DNA from: Thiofilum sp.
Lineage (GTDB): Bacteria > Pseudomonadota > Gammaproteobacteria > Thiotrichales > Thiotrichaceae
Assembly (NCBI RefSeq): GCF_016711335.1
Contig: NZ_JADJTF010000001.1
Location: 3,951,837-4,015,836 of the forward strand
DNA: 64,000 nucleotides
Reading direction: 5' to 3'
Positions 16,955 through 24,680 of this stretch are shown piece after piece. Each line of letters begins with the position of its first letter. Positions within the stretch are counted from its first letter, which is position 1. Under the pieces are notes generated by a model that made no database searches, was not told where the DNA came from, and was given only the letters and a program-made list of their open reading frames with translations. A program made the position numbers and the translations under genes.

Positions 16955-17005
16955 AAAGTACCCAGCTAAAAGTAATCGTGTGTTATTACTTTGACTCAAG
17001 TACTT
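16955..17005. repeat. Palindromic intergenic repeat, short form (arms only)
   Basis: The sequence runs AAAGTACCCAGCTAAAAGT through ATCGTGTGTTATT to ACTTTGACTCAAGTACTT. It consists of the two arms of the 14197-14326 element joined directly with no core, in the opposite orientation. It lies just after the stop of the UPF0303 gene, so it could also act as a 3'-end hairpin. Confidence 0.65.
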
Positions 17006-17073
17006 AAATCATCCTTGCAAGCCTATTCCCAACAGAATTTGGCGCAAACTCTGTTGGTGTTTAGGGTCAATCC

Positions 17074-17253
17074 TTAGCGATACTGACTCGATTGAACTGG
17101 CTTAGGAGGAAACTGGCAGCAAGGAGGTAGTTGAGAGTTAGCTTGCATGGTTTGAATTAAATGGTGCACTTGAGCATTCACCCGTGCTTGATGCTGTTTT
17201 CTACGCTGACTAGGCAATAGACCTAATAACGTTTCCATTACTCTAAAATTCAT
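17074..17253 (-). CDS. Small hypothetical protein (59 aa) with a CC motif
   Basis: An ATG at 17251-17253 preceded by GGGGATAGGT opens a 59-codon frame. It begins MNFRVMETLLGLLPSQRRKQ, continues through a helical Gln/His-rich stretch and ends with a Pro-rich segment containing two adjacent Cys (LPPCCQFPPKP). I do not recognise it. It lies about 70 bp downstream of another tiny minus-strand gene (17321-17587) with a similar opening (short helix with LLG or MLG) and its own Cys pair, and both have plausible ribosome-binding sites. The pair may be related or co-expressed. No signal peptide or membrane segment is seen. Confidence 0.45.
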   Translation of the reverse strand: MNFRVMETLLGLLPSQRRKQHQARVNAQVHHLIQTMQANSQLPPCCQFPPKPVQSSQYR

Positions 17254-17320
17254 ACCTATCCCCTCATCATTGTTTATTTATTAGTGGATTAACCTGAGCT
17301 ATTCAAAGCTAGAGCAAGCT

Positions 17321-17587
17321 CTAGCGAATAGCGCCTAATAAACCACCAAAAATATTTTTCTTGGCTACACACATAAAGCATCCCTGTGATTGGGCGGGTA
17401 AATGTGGTGTACCTGAGGGAAGATTAGGATTATAGAGCGGCATACGGTTAGCGCTCACTTGAAACGATTGCCCACCATTATAATTATGAGTAATACGAGC
17501 CTGATTATTAGGTTGGGTAGTAGCCGAACCCCTGCCAATTTGCAAAGAACCTAACATACTCATTAATTGATCTAAAAAATTATTCAT
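17321..17587 (-). CDS. Small hypothetical protein (88 aa) with a CxxC motif
   Basis: The start chosen is ATG at 17585-17587, with AAGG eight bases upstream. A GTG three codons earlier is possible. The product opens with an amphipathic helix (MNNFLDQLMSMLGSLQIG), continues with an Asn/Gln/Pro-rich, probably disordered middle, and ends with a GCFMCVAKKNIFGGLLGAIR tail containing CxxC and a hydrophobic Gly-rich end. I cannot assign a family. The Gly-rich hydrophobic tail next to a Cys pair could be a membrane-binding or peptide-like element, but this is speculation. It is followed on the same strand by the 59-residue ORF. Confidence 0.5.
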   Translation of the reverse strand: MNNFLDQLMSMLGSLQIGRGSATTQPNNQARITHNYNGGQSFQVSANRMPLYNPNLPSGTPHLPAQSQGCFMCVAKKNIFGGLLGAIR

Positions 17588-17773
17588 GATACGCACCTTG
17601 GAATTATAGTATTAATCTCCTATAGGCAGTGCCACTGCTCTAATAGAATGTGTTTAGTGTGCGTGAAAACAATAATGTAAATGAAAATAATTCTGATTAG
17701 TGGGCGCAAACCCAAGACGATTTAGAACCCGTCTTAACTCATCTAGGGCTTGCTTTGAAACAACTGTATCAGC

Positions 17774-18526
17774 TTATTTTGAATAGGGTTTGAGCAAAAC
17801 CGACCAACTATCCACTAGCTTAGCGTACTCTTCAATACATAACTCCGCACGCTCTGTAGGAAAACCCGCTAGCTTTTTTATCTCAGCATATTTTTTAGGA
17901 TCACTACCATACACATGACAGAGCGCATTATAAAAACGCTGTTCATCTAAACTGTGCTCATCCCAAAAGTCCTCTTCAGTGAACTCTTTGCGATCAGCAC
18001 TGATTAGGTCAAAGAAATCGGCCGCTGTGAGTACCACTTCCTGACCATTCTCAAAATACTCGCTGAGTATGACGCTAGATAGACTATCCGCCGCATCTTC
18101 TTCTTTACCCACAATCGGTAAATCATAGTTATGAATCAAGGCATGAGCGATTTCATGAATCAGAATATAAATCATGACATCAATAGCCGCTTCTGTAGGC
18201 GTACCTTCAATATCAGCCTTATTATCGGTATATAAGTCCTTAATCTCATTTACAAAAGCATAGGATACGATGATTTGCTTAGCGTCAGGATCATAGGCAG
18301 CGTCCTCGTCCTCTTTGCCATTAAAAACAATTTTTAAGCCTTTCGGGAGCTTCAGACTCTCATTGAGAGCACTGATAAGCTCCTGAAAGCTCTCTGAGGA
18401 TTGCAAGGATTGGCGAATAGCATCGTAAGTTTTAGATGGCTCGTACACTACGGCTAGATCTTTAGCTTGAGTAGTCGTAATACCCAAGCACAACATCAAA
18501 CTTAAAATCCTTAACCATCTCAACAT
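17774..18526 (-). CDS. Exported DUF4344-family putative zinc metallopeptidase
   Basis: The 250-residue protein has a signal peptide (about residues 1-21, ending TTTQAK) and a zincin-like motif HEIAH in ILIHEIAHALIHNYDLP near residue 125. The likely third ligand or glycine-acid region is EEDAADSLSS, about 17 residues further on. A conserved C-terminal region has WDEHSLDEQRFYNALCHVYGSDP. These features match the DUF4344 family of predicted metallopeptidases. No substrate is known. The periplasm is the likely location. It lies 31 bp downstream of glnS on the same strand and may share its transcript. Confidence 0.8.
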   Translation of the reverse strand: MLRWLRILSLMLCLGITTTQAKDLAVVYEPSKTYDAIRQSLQSSESFQELISALNESLKLPKGLKIVFNGKEDEDAAYDPDAKQIIVSYAFVNEIKDLYTDNKADIEGTPTEAAIDVMIYILIHEIAHALIHNYDLPIVGKEEDAADSLSSVILSEYFENGQEVVLTAADFFDLISADRKEFTEEDFWDEHSLDEQRFYNALCHVYGSDPKKYAEIKKLAGFPTERAELCIEEYAKLVDSWSVLLKPYSK

Positions 18527-18557
18527 ATTAGCTATCCTTATCTACTCGATTAAACGG

Positions 18558-20231
18558 CTACGCAGTAGTACTTTTTTCCCAAGTATCTTTTAGACTAATC
18601 ACGCGATTAAAGACCAAACTACTTGGTTTAGAATACTTAGCATCCTGAATAAAATACCCTTGACGTTCAAACTGATAGCGTGTTTCCGTATCAGCGTGCG
18701 CCAACTGTATCTCACCTTTACAGCCTTGTAAAATCACTAAACTATTAGGATTCATATAGTCAAGAAAGTTCTTGCCACCCGCATCCGGTGCTACATCTGT
18801 AAACAGACGATCATACAGGCGCACTTCACACTCAACATTCGTGCGAGCATCGACCCAGTGAATCACGCCTTTAGCCTTAACACCATCGACTGGATCTTTG
18901 CCTAAGGTATCTTCAATCACTTTAGCGTGTACCTCAGTAATATGACCGGCTGCATCCTTAATCGCTTCAACCGCTTCAATCACATAGGCATTGCGCAACC
19001 GTACCCGCTTACCAAGGACTAAACGCTTATATTGCTTATTGGCTTCCTCACGGAAATCGTCTTTTTCAATCCAAATTTCACGGCTAAAGGGCAATTCACG
19101 CACCCCAAAGGCTTCATTTTGTGGGTGATTAGGAGCGGTCATGGTTTCAGTTTTATCGGCTGGATAATTCACTAACACCACTTTTAAAGGCTCTAAGACA
19201 CACATAGCACGCGGTGAATGTTCATTGAGGTCTTCACGAATAGCATGTTCGAGCATGCCAATATCAACGACACCTTCAACTTTAGTTACCCCTGCCATTT
19301 CACAAAAATCACGTAAGGCTTTAGGCGTGAACCCTCGGCGGCGCATCCCCGCAATAGTAGGCATACGCGGATCATTCCAACCATCTACATGCTTTTCATC
19401 GACCAGTTGTTTGAGTTTACGCTTACTCGTGACGGTATAATTCACATTGAGGCGTGAAAACTCATATTGATGCGGTGTTGCAGGAACAGGAAGATTCTCA
19501 ATGAACCACTCATACAGCGGACGGTGATCTTCAAACTCTAAAGTACAGATCGAATGAGTAATCCCCTCAATAGCATCGCTTTGCCCATGTGCATAGTCAT
19601 AGGAGGGATAAATACACCATTTATCGCCGGTTTGATGGTGCGATGCCTTTTTAATCCGATAAATCACCGGATCACGTAAATTGATATTAGGGGATGCCAT
19701 ATCGATTTTAACACGTAAAGCACAAGCACCCTCTTCAAACTCGCCTGCACGCATTTTCTCAAATAGCGCTAAATTTTCTTCAACCGTGCGCTTGCGATAG
19801 GGACTATCTTTGCCTACCTCGGTCAGTGTGCCACGATATTGGCGCATTTCCTCAGCACTTAAATCGCAGACATAGGCTTTACCTTGCTCAATCAGGTAAA
19901 TAGCCCATTGATACAGTTGGTCAAAGTAGTCTGAGGCATAGCGTACCTCTCCCTCCCATTGATAACCCAACCATTGCACATCGCGTTGGATGGACTCGAC
20001 ATATTCCTCATCTTCTTTGGCTGGATTAGTATCGTCCATACGTAAATTGCACACCCCACCATAACGCTGAGCTAGCCCAAAATTCAGCCAAATTGATTTG
20101 GCATGACCTAAATGTAAGTAGCCATTGGGTTCTGGGGGAAAACGAGTATGCACTTGGGTCACTTTGCCACTGGCTAAATCGTCTTCAACAATACGCTCGA
20201 TAAAATTTAATGGTTTATTGGTCTCGCTCAT
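18558..20231 (-). CDS. glnS: Glutaminyl-tRNA synthetase
   Basis: This class I aminoacyl-tRNA synthetase joins glutamine to tRNA-Gln. The HIGH-type motif appears as PPEPNGYLHLGHAKS near residue 33 and the KMSKS counterpart as VTSKRKL. Other GlnRS-specific blocks are RMDDTNPAKEDEEYVESI, YPSYDYAHGQSDAIEGITHS and the anticodon-binding beta-barrel domains of the C-terminal 200 residues. At 557 residues it matches the E. coli enzyme (554). No frame problems are visible. The gene is preceded by an 89-bp gap from the CYTH gene and is probably transcribed from its own promoter. Confidence 0.97.
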   Translation of the reverse strand: MSETNKPLNFIERIVEDDLASGKVTQVHTRFPPEPNGYLHLGHAKSIWLNFGLAQRYGGVCNLRMDDTNPAKEDEEYVESIQRDVQWLGYQWEGEVRYASDYFDQLYQWAIYLIEQGKAYVCDLSAEEMRQYRGTLTEVGKDSPYRKRTVEENLALFEKMRAGEFEEGACALRVKIDMASPNINLRDPVIYRIKKASHHQTGDKWCIYPSYDYAHGQSDAIEGITHSICTLEFEDHRPLYEWFIENLPVPATPHQYEFSRLNVNYTVTSKRKLKQLVDEKHVDGWNDPRMPTIAGMRRRGFTPKALRDFCEMAGVTKVEGVVDIGMLEHAIREDLNEHSPRAMCVLEPLKVVLVNYPADKTETMTAPNHPQNEAFGVRELPFSREIWIEKDDFREEANKQYKRLVLGKRVRLRNAYVIEAVEAIKDAAGHITEVHAKVIEDTLGKDPVDGVKAKGVIHWVDARTNVECEVRLYDRLFTDVAPDAGGKNFLDYMNPNSLVILQGCKGEIQLAHADTETRYQFERQGYFIQDAKYSKPSSLVFNRVISLKDTWEKSTTA

Positions 20232-20320
20232 GATGGAAATAGGACCCTTGTAAAAGAATGGTAGTGATTAGACTATGGTTATAGATAGCTGTCTAGCACA
20301 GCCTTAAGGTAGCTAAGCGT

Positions 20321-20806
20321 TTAGGCTTTTTCAGCGTCTGACCACTGTCGATAAGGATATTGTGTTAAACGCACATTATAATAGCGTGGCTCAAGCGAAA
20401 CCTCTTTGCCTGCCCAATCCGGTAGCTCAAAGGCTTCATTAGCCTCATTTAATTCTACTTCTGCCACCACCAAACCTTGATTATCGCCATGAAACTCATC
20501 GACTTCCCAGACCTTGCCAGCGTAGTCGATATAATGGCGGGTTTTTTCTATGAGGGGCGGCAGACATAAAGTACTCAATAGCTCTTGCGCATCTTTTAAG
20601 GGGATAGCGTATTCATACTCAGTGCGTGTCACGCCAATAGTCATGCCTTTAATATTAAGATTCGCTTGGTCATTCTCAATACGAATACGCACTGAGGCAG
20701 TAGGATTATTACTTAAATAGCCTTGGCGAAACTGCTCTGAGCGCTGTACTTGTAAACGCCAAGTATCAGAAATAACTAAAAACTTACGCTCAATTTCAGT
20801 GGCCAT
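20321..20806 (-). CDS. CYTH-domain protein (probable inorganic triphosphatase)
   Basis: The 161-residue protein starts with the signature EIERKFLV of CYTH (CyaB-thiamine triphosphatase) proteins. It shows alternating charged strands that line the triphosphate tunnel (VRIRIENDQANLNIKG, RTEYEYAIP, KTRHYIDYAGKVWEVDEFHG and LVVAEVELNEANEAF). Stand-alone bacterial members of this size are usually tripolyphosphatases. Adenylate cyclase activity is possible but less likely. It lies 12 bp downstream of fabH on the same strand, so it may be transcribed with the lipid genes. Confidence 0.85.
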   Translation of the reverse strand: MATEIERKFLVISDTWRLQVQRSEQFRQGYLSNNPTASVRIRIENDQANLNIKGMTIGVTRTEYEYAIPLKDAQELLSTLCLPPLIEKTRHYIDYAGKVWEVDEFHGDNQGLVVAEVELNEANEAFELPDWAGKEVSLEPRYYNVRLTQYPYRQWSDAEKA

Positions 20807-20818
20807 TTTACTGTCCTT

Positions 20819-21784
20819 TTAGAATCGCACTAATGCCGAACCCCATGTAAATCCGCCCCCAAAGGCTTCTAATAACACCGTCTGCCCGCGTTGAATACGT
20901 CCATCGCGTACTGCGGTATCAAAAGCAATTGGAATCGAGGCAGCCGAAGTATTACCCTGCTCACCCACCGTCACAACGACACGCTCCATCGGCATATCAA
21001 GTTTTTTAGCGGTCGCTTGAATAATACGGATATTAGCTTGATGAGGCACTAACCAATCCACATCTGCTTTAGTCATATGATTAGCTTCTAAAGTTTCCTC
21101 CACAATGCGCCCTAAGGTCGTCACTGCCATACGGAATACTTCATTACCTTTCATACGCAAGAATGCTTTACCTGCTAATAGCACATCACGATTACGGGAT
21201 ACGCCTGCGGCGACATTGAGTAGTTCTTCGTAACTGCCTTCGGAATGAATATGAGTAGAATAAATACCCGGCTCAGCACTAGGCTCTAACACTAAAGCAC
21301 CCGCGCCATCGCCAAATAATACGCAAGTCCCACGATCAGTCCAATCCAATAAGCGCGACATGGTTTCAGCACCTACTACTAAGGCACATTTACTCGCACC
21401 ACTACGCACAAACTTATCAGCCACACTCAGCGCATAAGTAAAACCAGAGCAAGCGGCATTAACATCAAAGGCAGCGCCCCCATTGGTAATACCTAAGCGG
21501 CCTTGTAAAAGACAAGCTGTACTAGGGAAAATGAGGTCTGGAGTTGAAGTTCCTAAGACAATTAAATCGACTTCATTAGGCTGGCGTCCAGCCATTTCTA
21601 AGGCTCGGCGTGCTGCCATTTCAGCTAAATCACAGGCTGACTCATTCTCAACTATATGGCGTTGACGAATACCCGTGCGCTCCACTATCCATTCATCAGT
21701 AGTATCCACGAATTGCGCTAGATCACGATTAGTCATAATGCGTGGTGGTAGATAGCTACCCGTGCCTGTAATACGTGAATACAT
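20819..21784 (-). CDS. fabH: 3-oxoacyl-ACP synthase III
   Basis: FabH condenses acetyl-CoA with malonyl-ACP to start type II fatty-acid synthesis. The start chosen is the second of two adjacent ATGs. It gives MYSRITGTGSYLP, aligned with the E. coli start, places the active-site Cys in AACSGF at residue 112 as in E. coli, and overlaps the plsX stop as TGATG, indicating translational coupling. The other catalytic residues are visible as His in VPHQANIRI and Asn in GEQGNTSAAS. The C-terminal GGGFTWGSALVRF is typical. It follows plsX in the usual plsX-fabH order. Confidence 0.96.
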   Translation of the reverse strand: MYSRITGTGSYLPPRIMTNRDLAQFVDTTDEWIVERTGIRQRHIVENESACDLAEMAARRALEMAGRQPNEVDLIVLGTSTPDLIFPSTACLLQGRLGITNGGAAFDVNAACSGFTYALSVADKFVRSGASKCALVVGAETMSRLLDWTDRGTCVLFGDGAGALVLEPSAEPGIYSTHIHSEGSYEELLNVAAGVSRNRDVLLAGKAFLRMKGNEVFRMAVTTLGRIVEETLEANHMTKADVDWLVPHQANIRIIQATAKKLDMPMERVVVTVGEQGNTSAASIPIAFDTAVRDGRIQRGQTVLLEAFGGGFTWGSALVRF

Positions 21785-22812
21785 CATGCCTCCACTCTAG
21801 CAGCTAAGAGCGCTTCAATTTGTTTATCAATGCGCTGTGGTACTTTCTTAATAATTTCGGTACGGGCAATGCCAATAGCATTCGCAAAAGCAAAACTATC
21901 CGCACCTCCATGACTTTTCACCACAATACCACGTAATCCCAACAAACTCGCGCCATTATAGCTGCGGGGATCCACTTGACGCCGGAATCGTGTCAACACA
22001 GGCAAGGCAATTAAACCCGCTAATTTAGTCAATAAATTACGTTTGAACCCCTCTTTAAGCAGGGTAGCAATCATTTTTGCCACCCCCTCGGAATTCTTTA
22101 GCGCCACATTACCCACAAAGCCATCACAAACCACGACATCAACATCACCTAGATAAATATCATCGCCTTCTACATAACCAATATAGTTAAGGGGTGACTT
22201 GGCTAAGAGTGCATGGGCGGCTTTGACTTGTTCATTACCTTTAATTTCTTCCTGACCAATATTAAGCAGCCCTACCTTAGGCGCTTCAATATCATCAATC
22301 GCTTTGGCTAACTCTGACCCCATTAAGGCAAATTGATACAGGTGCTCTGCGGACGAATCGACATTAGCCCCTAGATCCAGCATATGAGTATGCCCATCAA
22401 TAGAGGGTAATACTGTGCAAATAGCAGGGCGATCAATCCCCGGTAGCATTTTTAATACAAAGCGTGCGGTTGCCATTAGAGCGCCTGTATTACCCGCACT
22501 CACCGCCGCATCTGCTATCCCCTCTTTTACCAAATTAATGGCTACTCGCATGGACGAGTCTTTTTTATTCTTAAGGGCACTGGTCGGTGATTCATCCATA
22601 GCCACCACTTGGCTGGCTATTTTGATCTGTAGCCGTTCTGAGAGAGTAGTTTTATGTTTGGCTAGGGCATCATGAATTTGTGCCTCGTCCCCTACCAGTA
22701 TTAATTCGATGTCTGCATGAGCTGCCAATGCTTTTAAAGCCGCCGGAACAGTGACCTCAAGCCCATGATCACCCCCCATTGCATCTAACGCAATACGGTA
22801 TTTGTTAGCCAT
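21784..22812 (-). CDS. plsX: Phosphate acyltransferase PlsX
   Basis: PlsX makes acyl-phosphate from acyl-ACP for phospholipid synthesis. It is a peripheral membrane enzyme. The 342-residue product shows the family blocks RIALDAMGGDHG at the N-terminus, AVSAGNTGALMATA, LGANVDSSAEHLYQFALMG, VVCDGFVGNVALK and GLRGIVVKSHGGADSFAFANAI. It is coupled to fabH downstream. An intrinsic-terminator-like hairpin lies between rpmF and this gene, so it may need its own promoter or read-through from rpmF. Confidence 0.96.
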   Translation of the reverse strand: MANKYRIALDAMGGDHGLEVTVPAALKALAAHADIELILVGDEAQIHDALAKHKTTLSERLQIKIASQVVAMDESPTSALKNKKDSSMRVAINLVKEGIADAAVSAGNTGALMATARFVLKMLPGIDRPAICTVLPSIDGHTHMLDLGANVDSSAEHLYQFALMGSELAKAIDDIEAPKVGLLNIGQEEIKGNEQVKAAHALLAKSPLNYIGYVEGDDIYLGDVDVVVCDGFVGNVALKNSEGVAKMIATLLKEGFKRNLLTKLAGLIALPVLTRFRRQVDPRSYNGASLLGLRGIVVKSHGGADSFAFANAIGIARTEIIKKVPQRIDKQIEALLAARVEA

Positions 22813-22832
22813 AATTCATCCAACATACAATC

Positions 22833-22861
22833 CAAAAAAAATCGCGGGACAAGCCCGCGAT
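22833..22861 (-). terminator. Intrinsic terminator or attenuator between rpmF and plsX
   Basis: On the minus strand an 8-bp GC-rich stem (ATCGCGGG paired with CCCGCGAT, loop of 5) is followed directly by a run of T. It lies about 52 bp after the rpmF stop and 21 bp before the plsX start. The form is that of a rho-independent terminator, inside a gene cluster that is often a single operon. Confidence 0.8.
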
Positions 22862-22912
22862 TTTAAATATTTTTAGGGGTAAAAGTAATCTTATACCCCC
22901 AAAGACTTGTGC

Positions 22913-23110
22913 TTACTCTTGGACCTCTTCCACTTCAACAGCCGTCTTAATGATTTGACGACCACGATAGAATCCGTCTGGAGTCATATGGTGACGTAAA
23001 TGGGTTTCACCTGATACAGGATCCACTGAAAGAGCACGATTTTTAAGTGCATCATGAGCACGACGCATATCACGCTTAGAACGTGACATACGGGTTTGAG
23101 CGACTGCCAT
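22913..23110 (-). CDS. rpmF: 50S ribosomal protein L32
   Basis: This 65-residue basic protein matches bL32: AVAQTRMSRSKRDMRRAHDAL at the N-terminus and GETHLRHHMTPDGFYRGRQII after it. The E. coli protein has 57 residues, and here an acidic tail (VEVEEVQE) extends it. It starts 6 bp after yceD and is followed by a terminator-like hairpin before plsX. It lacks the zinc-binding Cys pairs found in some L32 forms. Confidence 0.95.
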   Translation of the reverse strand: MAVAQTRMSRSKRDMRRAHDALKNRALSVDPVSGETHLRHHMTPDGFYRGRQIIKTAVEVEEVQE

Positions 23111-23116
23111 ATTAGC

Positions 23117-23650
23117 TTACTCCGATTTTTTCCAATTCTTTAATACTGCAAACGGATGTTGTTTTTCTTCCGTTGGAGCAGATTCATTATCTACCGCATC
23201 ATCCTCATACCCCTCAATTAAGGGCTTTATGGGCTGACAGGAATCATGGCGTGGTATCAGTGGCATAGCGAGTAATAACTCATCTTCCACAAAATCACGC
23301 AAATATAGGCTATCGTCTTCTACTACCCAACTTTCATACCCTGCCTCTTCTGGGCGACGGTCTGTTTCAGAGCGGGTAAAAACCACTGCAACTGAGTGAT
23401 CAATGCTTAATGCCATCGGTTGTAAACAACGTTGGCATTCCACTTGAAGCTCCCCTTGGATCGTACCTGTAACCATAGGTAAATGGGTTTCAGATAAGCC
23501 AAAGGTTAATTCCACTTGAAAATCACCACGGGTATCTACGGCTAACTCAGCTAAACGCAACATTTCACGCAGAGGCATAATGCCACTGAGTTCACGGCGC
23601 TGCTCAACGTAGCGAAAGGGATTAATTTCAACGGGTAACCTATTCAACAT
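23117..23650 (-). CDS. yceD: YceD / DUF177 large-subunit rRNA accumulation protein
   Basis: The 177-residue protein matches YceD, which is needed for normal 23S rRNA accumulation and is widely linked to rpmF. The diagnostic segment is GELQVECQRCLQPMALSIDHSVAVVF with its CxxC, followed by the acidic DSLYLRDFVEDELLLAMPLIPRHD block. It is immediately upstream of rpmF and co-transcribed with it. Confidence 0.9.
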   Translation of the reverse strand: MLNRLPVEINPFRYVEQRRELSGIMPLREMLRLAELAVDTRGDFQVELTFGLSETHLPMVTGTIQGELQVECQRCLQPMALSIDHSVAVVFTRSETDRRPEEAGYESWVVEDDSLYLRDFVEDELLLAMPLIPRHDSCQPIKPLIEGYEDDAVDNESAPTEEKQHPFAVLKNWKKSE

Positions 23651-23749
23651 AAGGGCGCGATTATATGAAGATGGGGATGCAAGTGTAAAGAAAAATCACT
23701 ATGATGGGGAGCTTTTTATTACTTCCTAGCGCTAATTTGTAACAAACTC

Positions 23750-24352
23750 ATGATGAATTCTCAACCTCCCGTTTTAGTCCTAGCCTCAACCTCTAAATTT
23801 CGCCAAGAACTCCTGCAACGCTTGCAAATTCCTTTTGTATGCGCTTCTCCGAATATCGATGAAAGTCCACTACCTCATGAGTCTGCCTATGACTTAGTAG
23901 CTCGTCTAGCTTTAGCCAAAGCTCAAGCGGTACAAGCACACTATACGGATGCTCTTATTATAGGGTCTGATCAAGTGGCCGTACTAAATGAACAAATTCT
24001 AGGAAAACCTCATACTCATATTAATGCAGTAGCACAACTCCAAGCCTCCTCTAATCAATATGTCGAATTTCTAACAGGCTTATGCCTATTAAACACACAT
24101 ACTCATAGTTATCAGGTGGATGTAATACGCTATGGCGTCAAATTTCGTCCCTTAACCGAGCAGATGATTGAACACTATCTACAACGGGAACAGCCCTATC
24201 AATGTGCAGGTAGCTTTAAATCAGAAGGGTTAGGTGTAACTCTATTTGAAAAAATGCAGGGCGACGACCCCAGTGCACTGATTGGTTTACCATTGATTCG
24301 TTTGACCGACTTTTTACAACAACAAGGTATAACGCTGCCTTTAGCTCTTTAA
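23750..24352 (+). CDS. yceF: Maf-family nucleoside triphosphate pyrophosphatase (YceF-like)
   Basis: The 200-residue protein belongs to the Maf/HAM1 fold. These enzymes hydrolyse non-canonical nucleotides to the monophosphate, and the YceF subgroup prefers 7-methyl-GTP. Visible motifs are LASTSKFRQELL, PNIDESPLP, IIGSDQVAVLNEQILGKP and a C-terminal SFKSEGLGVTLFEKMQGDDPSALIGLPLI. It is divergent from yceD, next to which YceF is usually found. Its stop overlaps by 4 bp the convergent gene on the minus strand. Confidence 0.9.
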   Translation: MMNSQPPVLVLASTSKFRQELLQRLQIPFVCASPNIDESPLPHESAYDLVARLALAKAQAVQAHYTDALIIGSDQVAVLNEQILGKPHTHINAVAQLQASSNQYVEFLTGLCLLNTHTHSYQVDVIRYGVKFRPLTEQMIEHYLQREQPYQCAGSFKSEGLGVTLFEKMQGDDPSALIGLPLIRLTDFLQQQGITLPLAL

Positions 24353-24672
24353 AATACTCGCGTCTCACTTTGAACTGAAATAGTCACATCGACATCATGA
24401 TGCGGCTTTAAAGTAAAGGGCTGCTCGTACCGGATACCACTAAAAATAATCTCAGCAACATAATTACCCTGTGGCAGATCGATTACTCCCGAATGACGAT
24501 TAAAGCCGGTGGCAAACAATTTACGATTATTCCTAAGCTCATAAATTTTCCATGCTACCGGACGCATTAACGGCGCTCCTCCGGGCATCACGGCTCTTAA
24601 GCTCACAGTGCCACCTGACCCTGCTGCTTGTACGCCAGCACTTAATAGCCATATTGCTATGATCCCAATCAT
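24349..24672 (-). pseudogene. Small exported protein gene, 5' end severed by an IS4-family insertion (3' part)
   Basis: The remaining frame encodes about 107 residues: a hydrophobic stretch (IGIIAIWLLSAGVQA), then a compact beta-rich domain resembling a carboxypeptidase-regulatory or transthyretin-like fold (YELRNNRKLFATGFNRHSGVIDLPQGNYVAEIIF). The first seven codons of the original gene (MKILYQS) with their ribosome-binding site now lie beyond the insertion at 25953-25973. Re-joining the two flanks at the 9-bp target duplication restores an in-frame start and a complete signal peptide. ATG at 24670-24672 could still serve as a start if transcribed from the element. Family and function are unknown. 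Confidence 0.75.
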
Positions 24673-24680
24673 AGATTGAT

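Noticed and set aside
17702..17794. Short plus-strand frame (AQTQDDLEPVLTHLGLALKQLYQLILN) before the DUF4344 gene end
   Set aside because: It reads like a protein tail but has no start and a stop directly upstream. It could be a gene remnant, but there is too little to support a feature.
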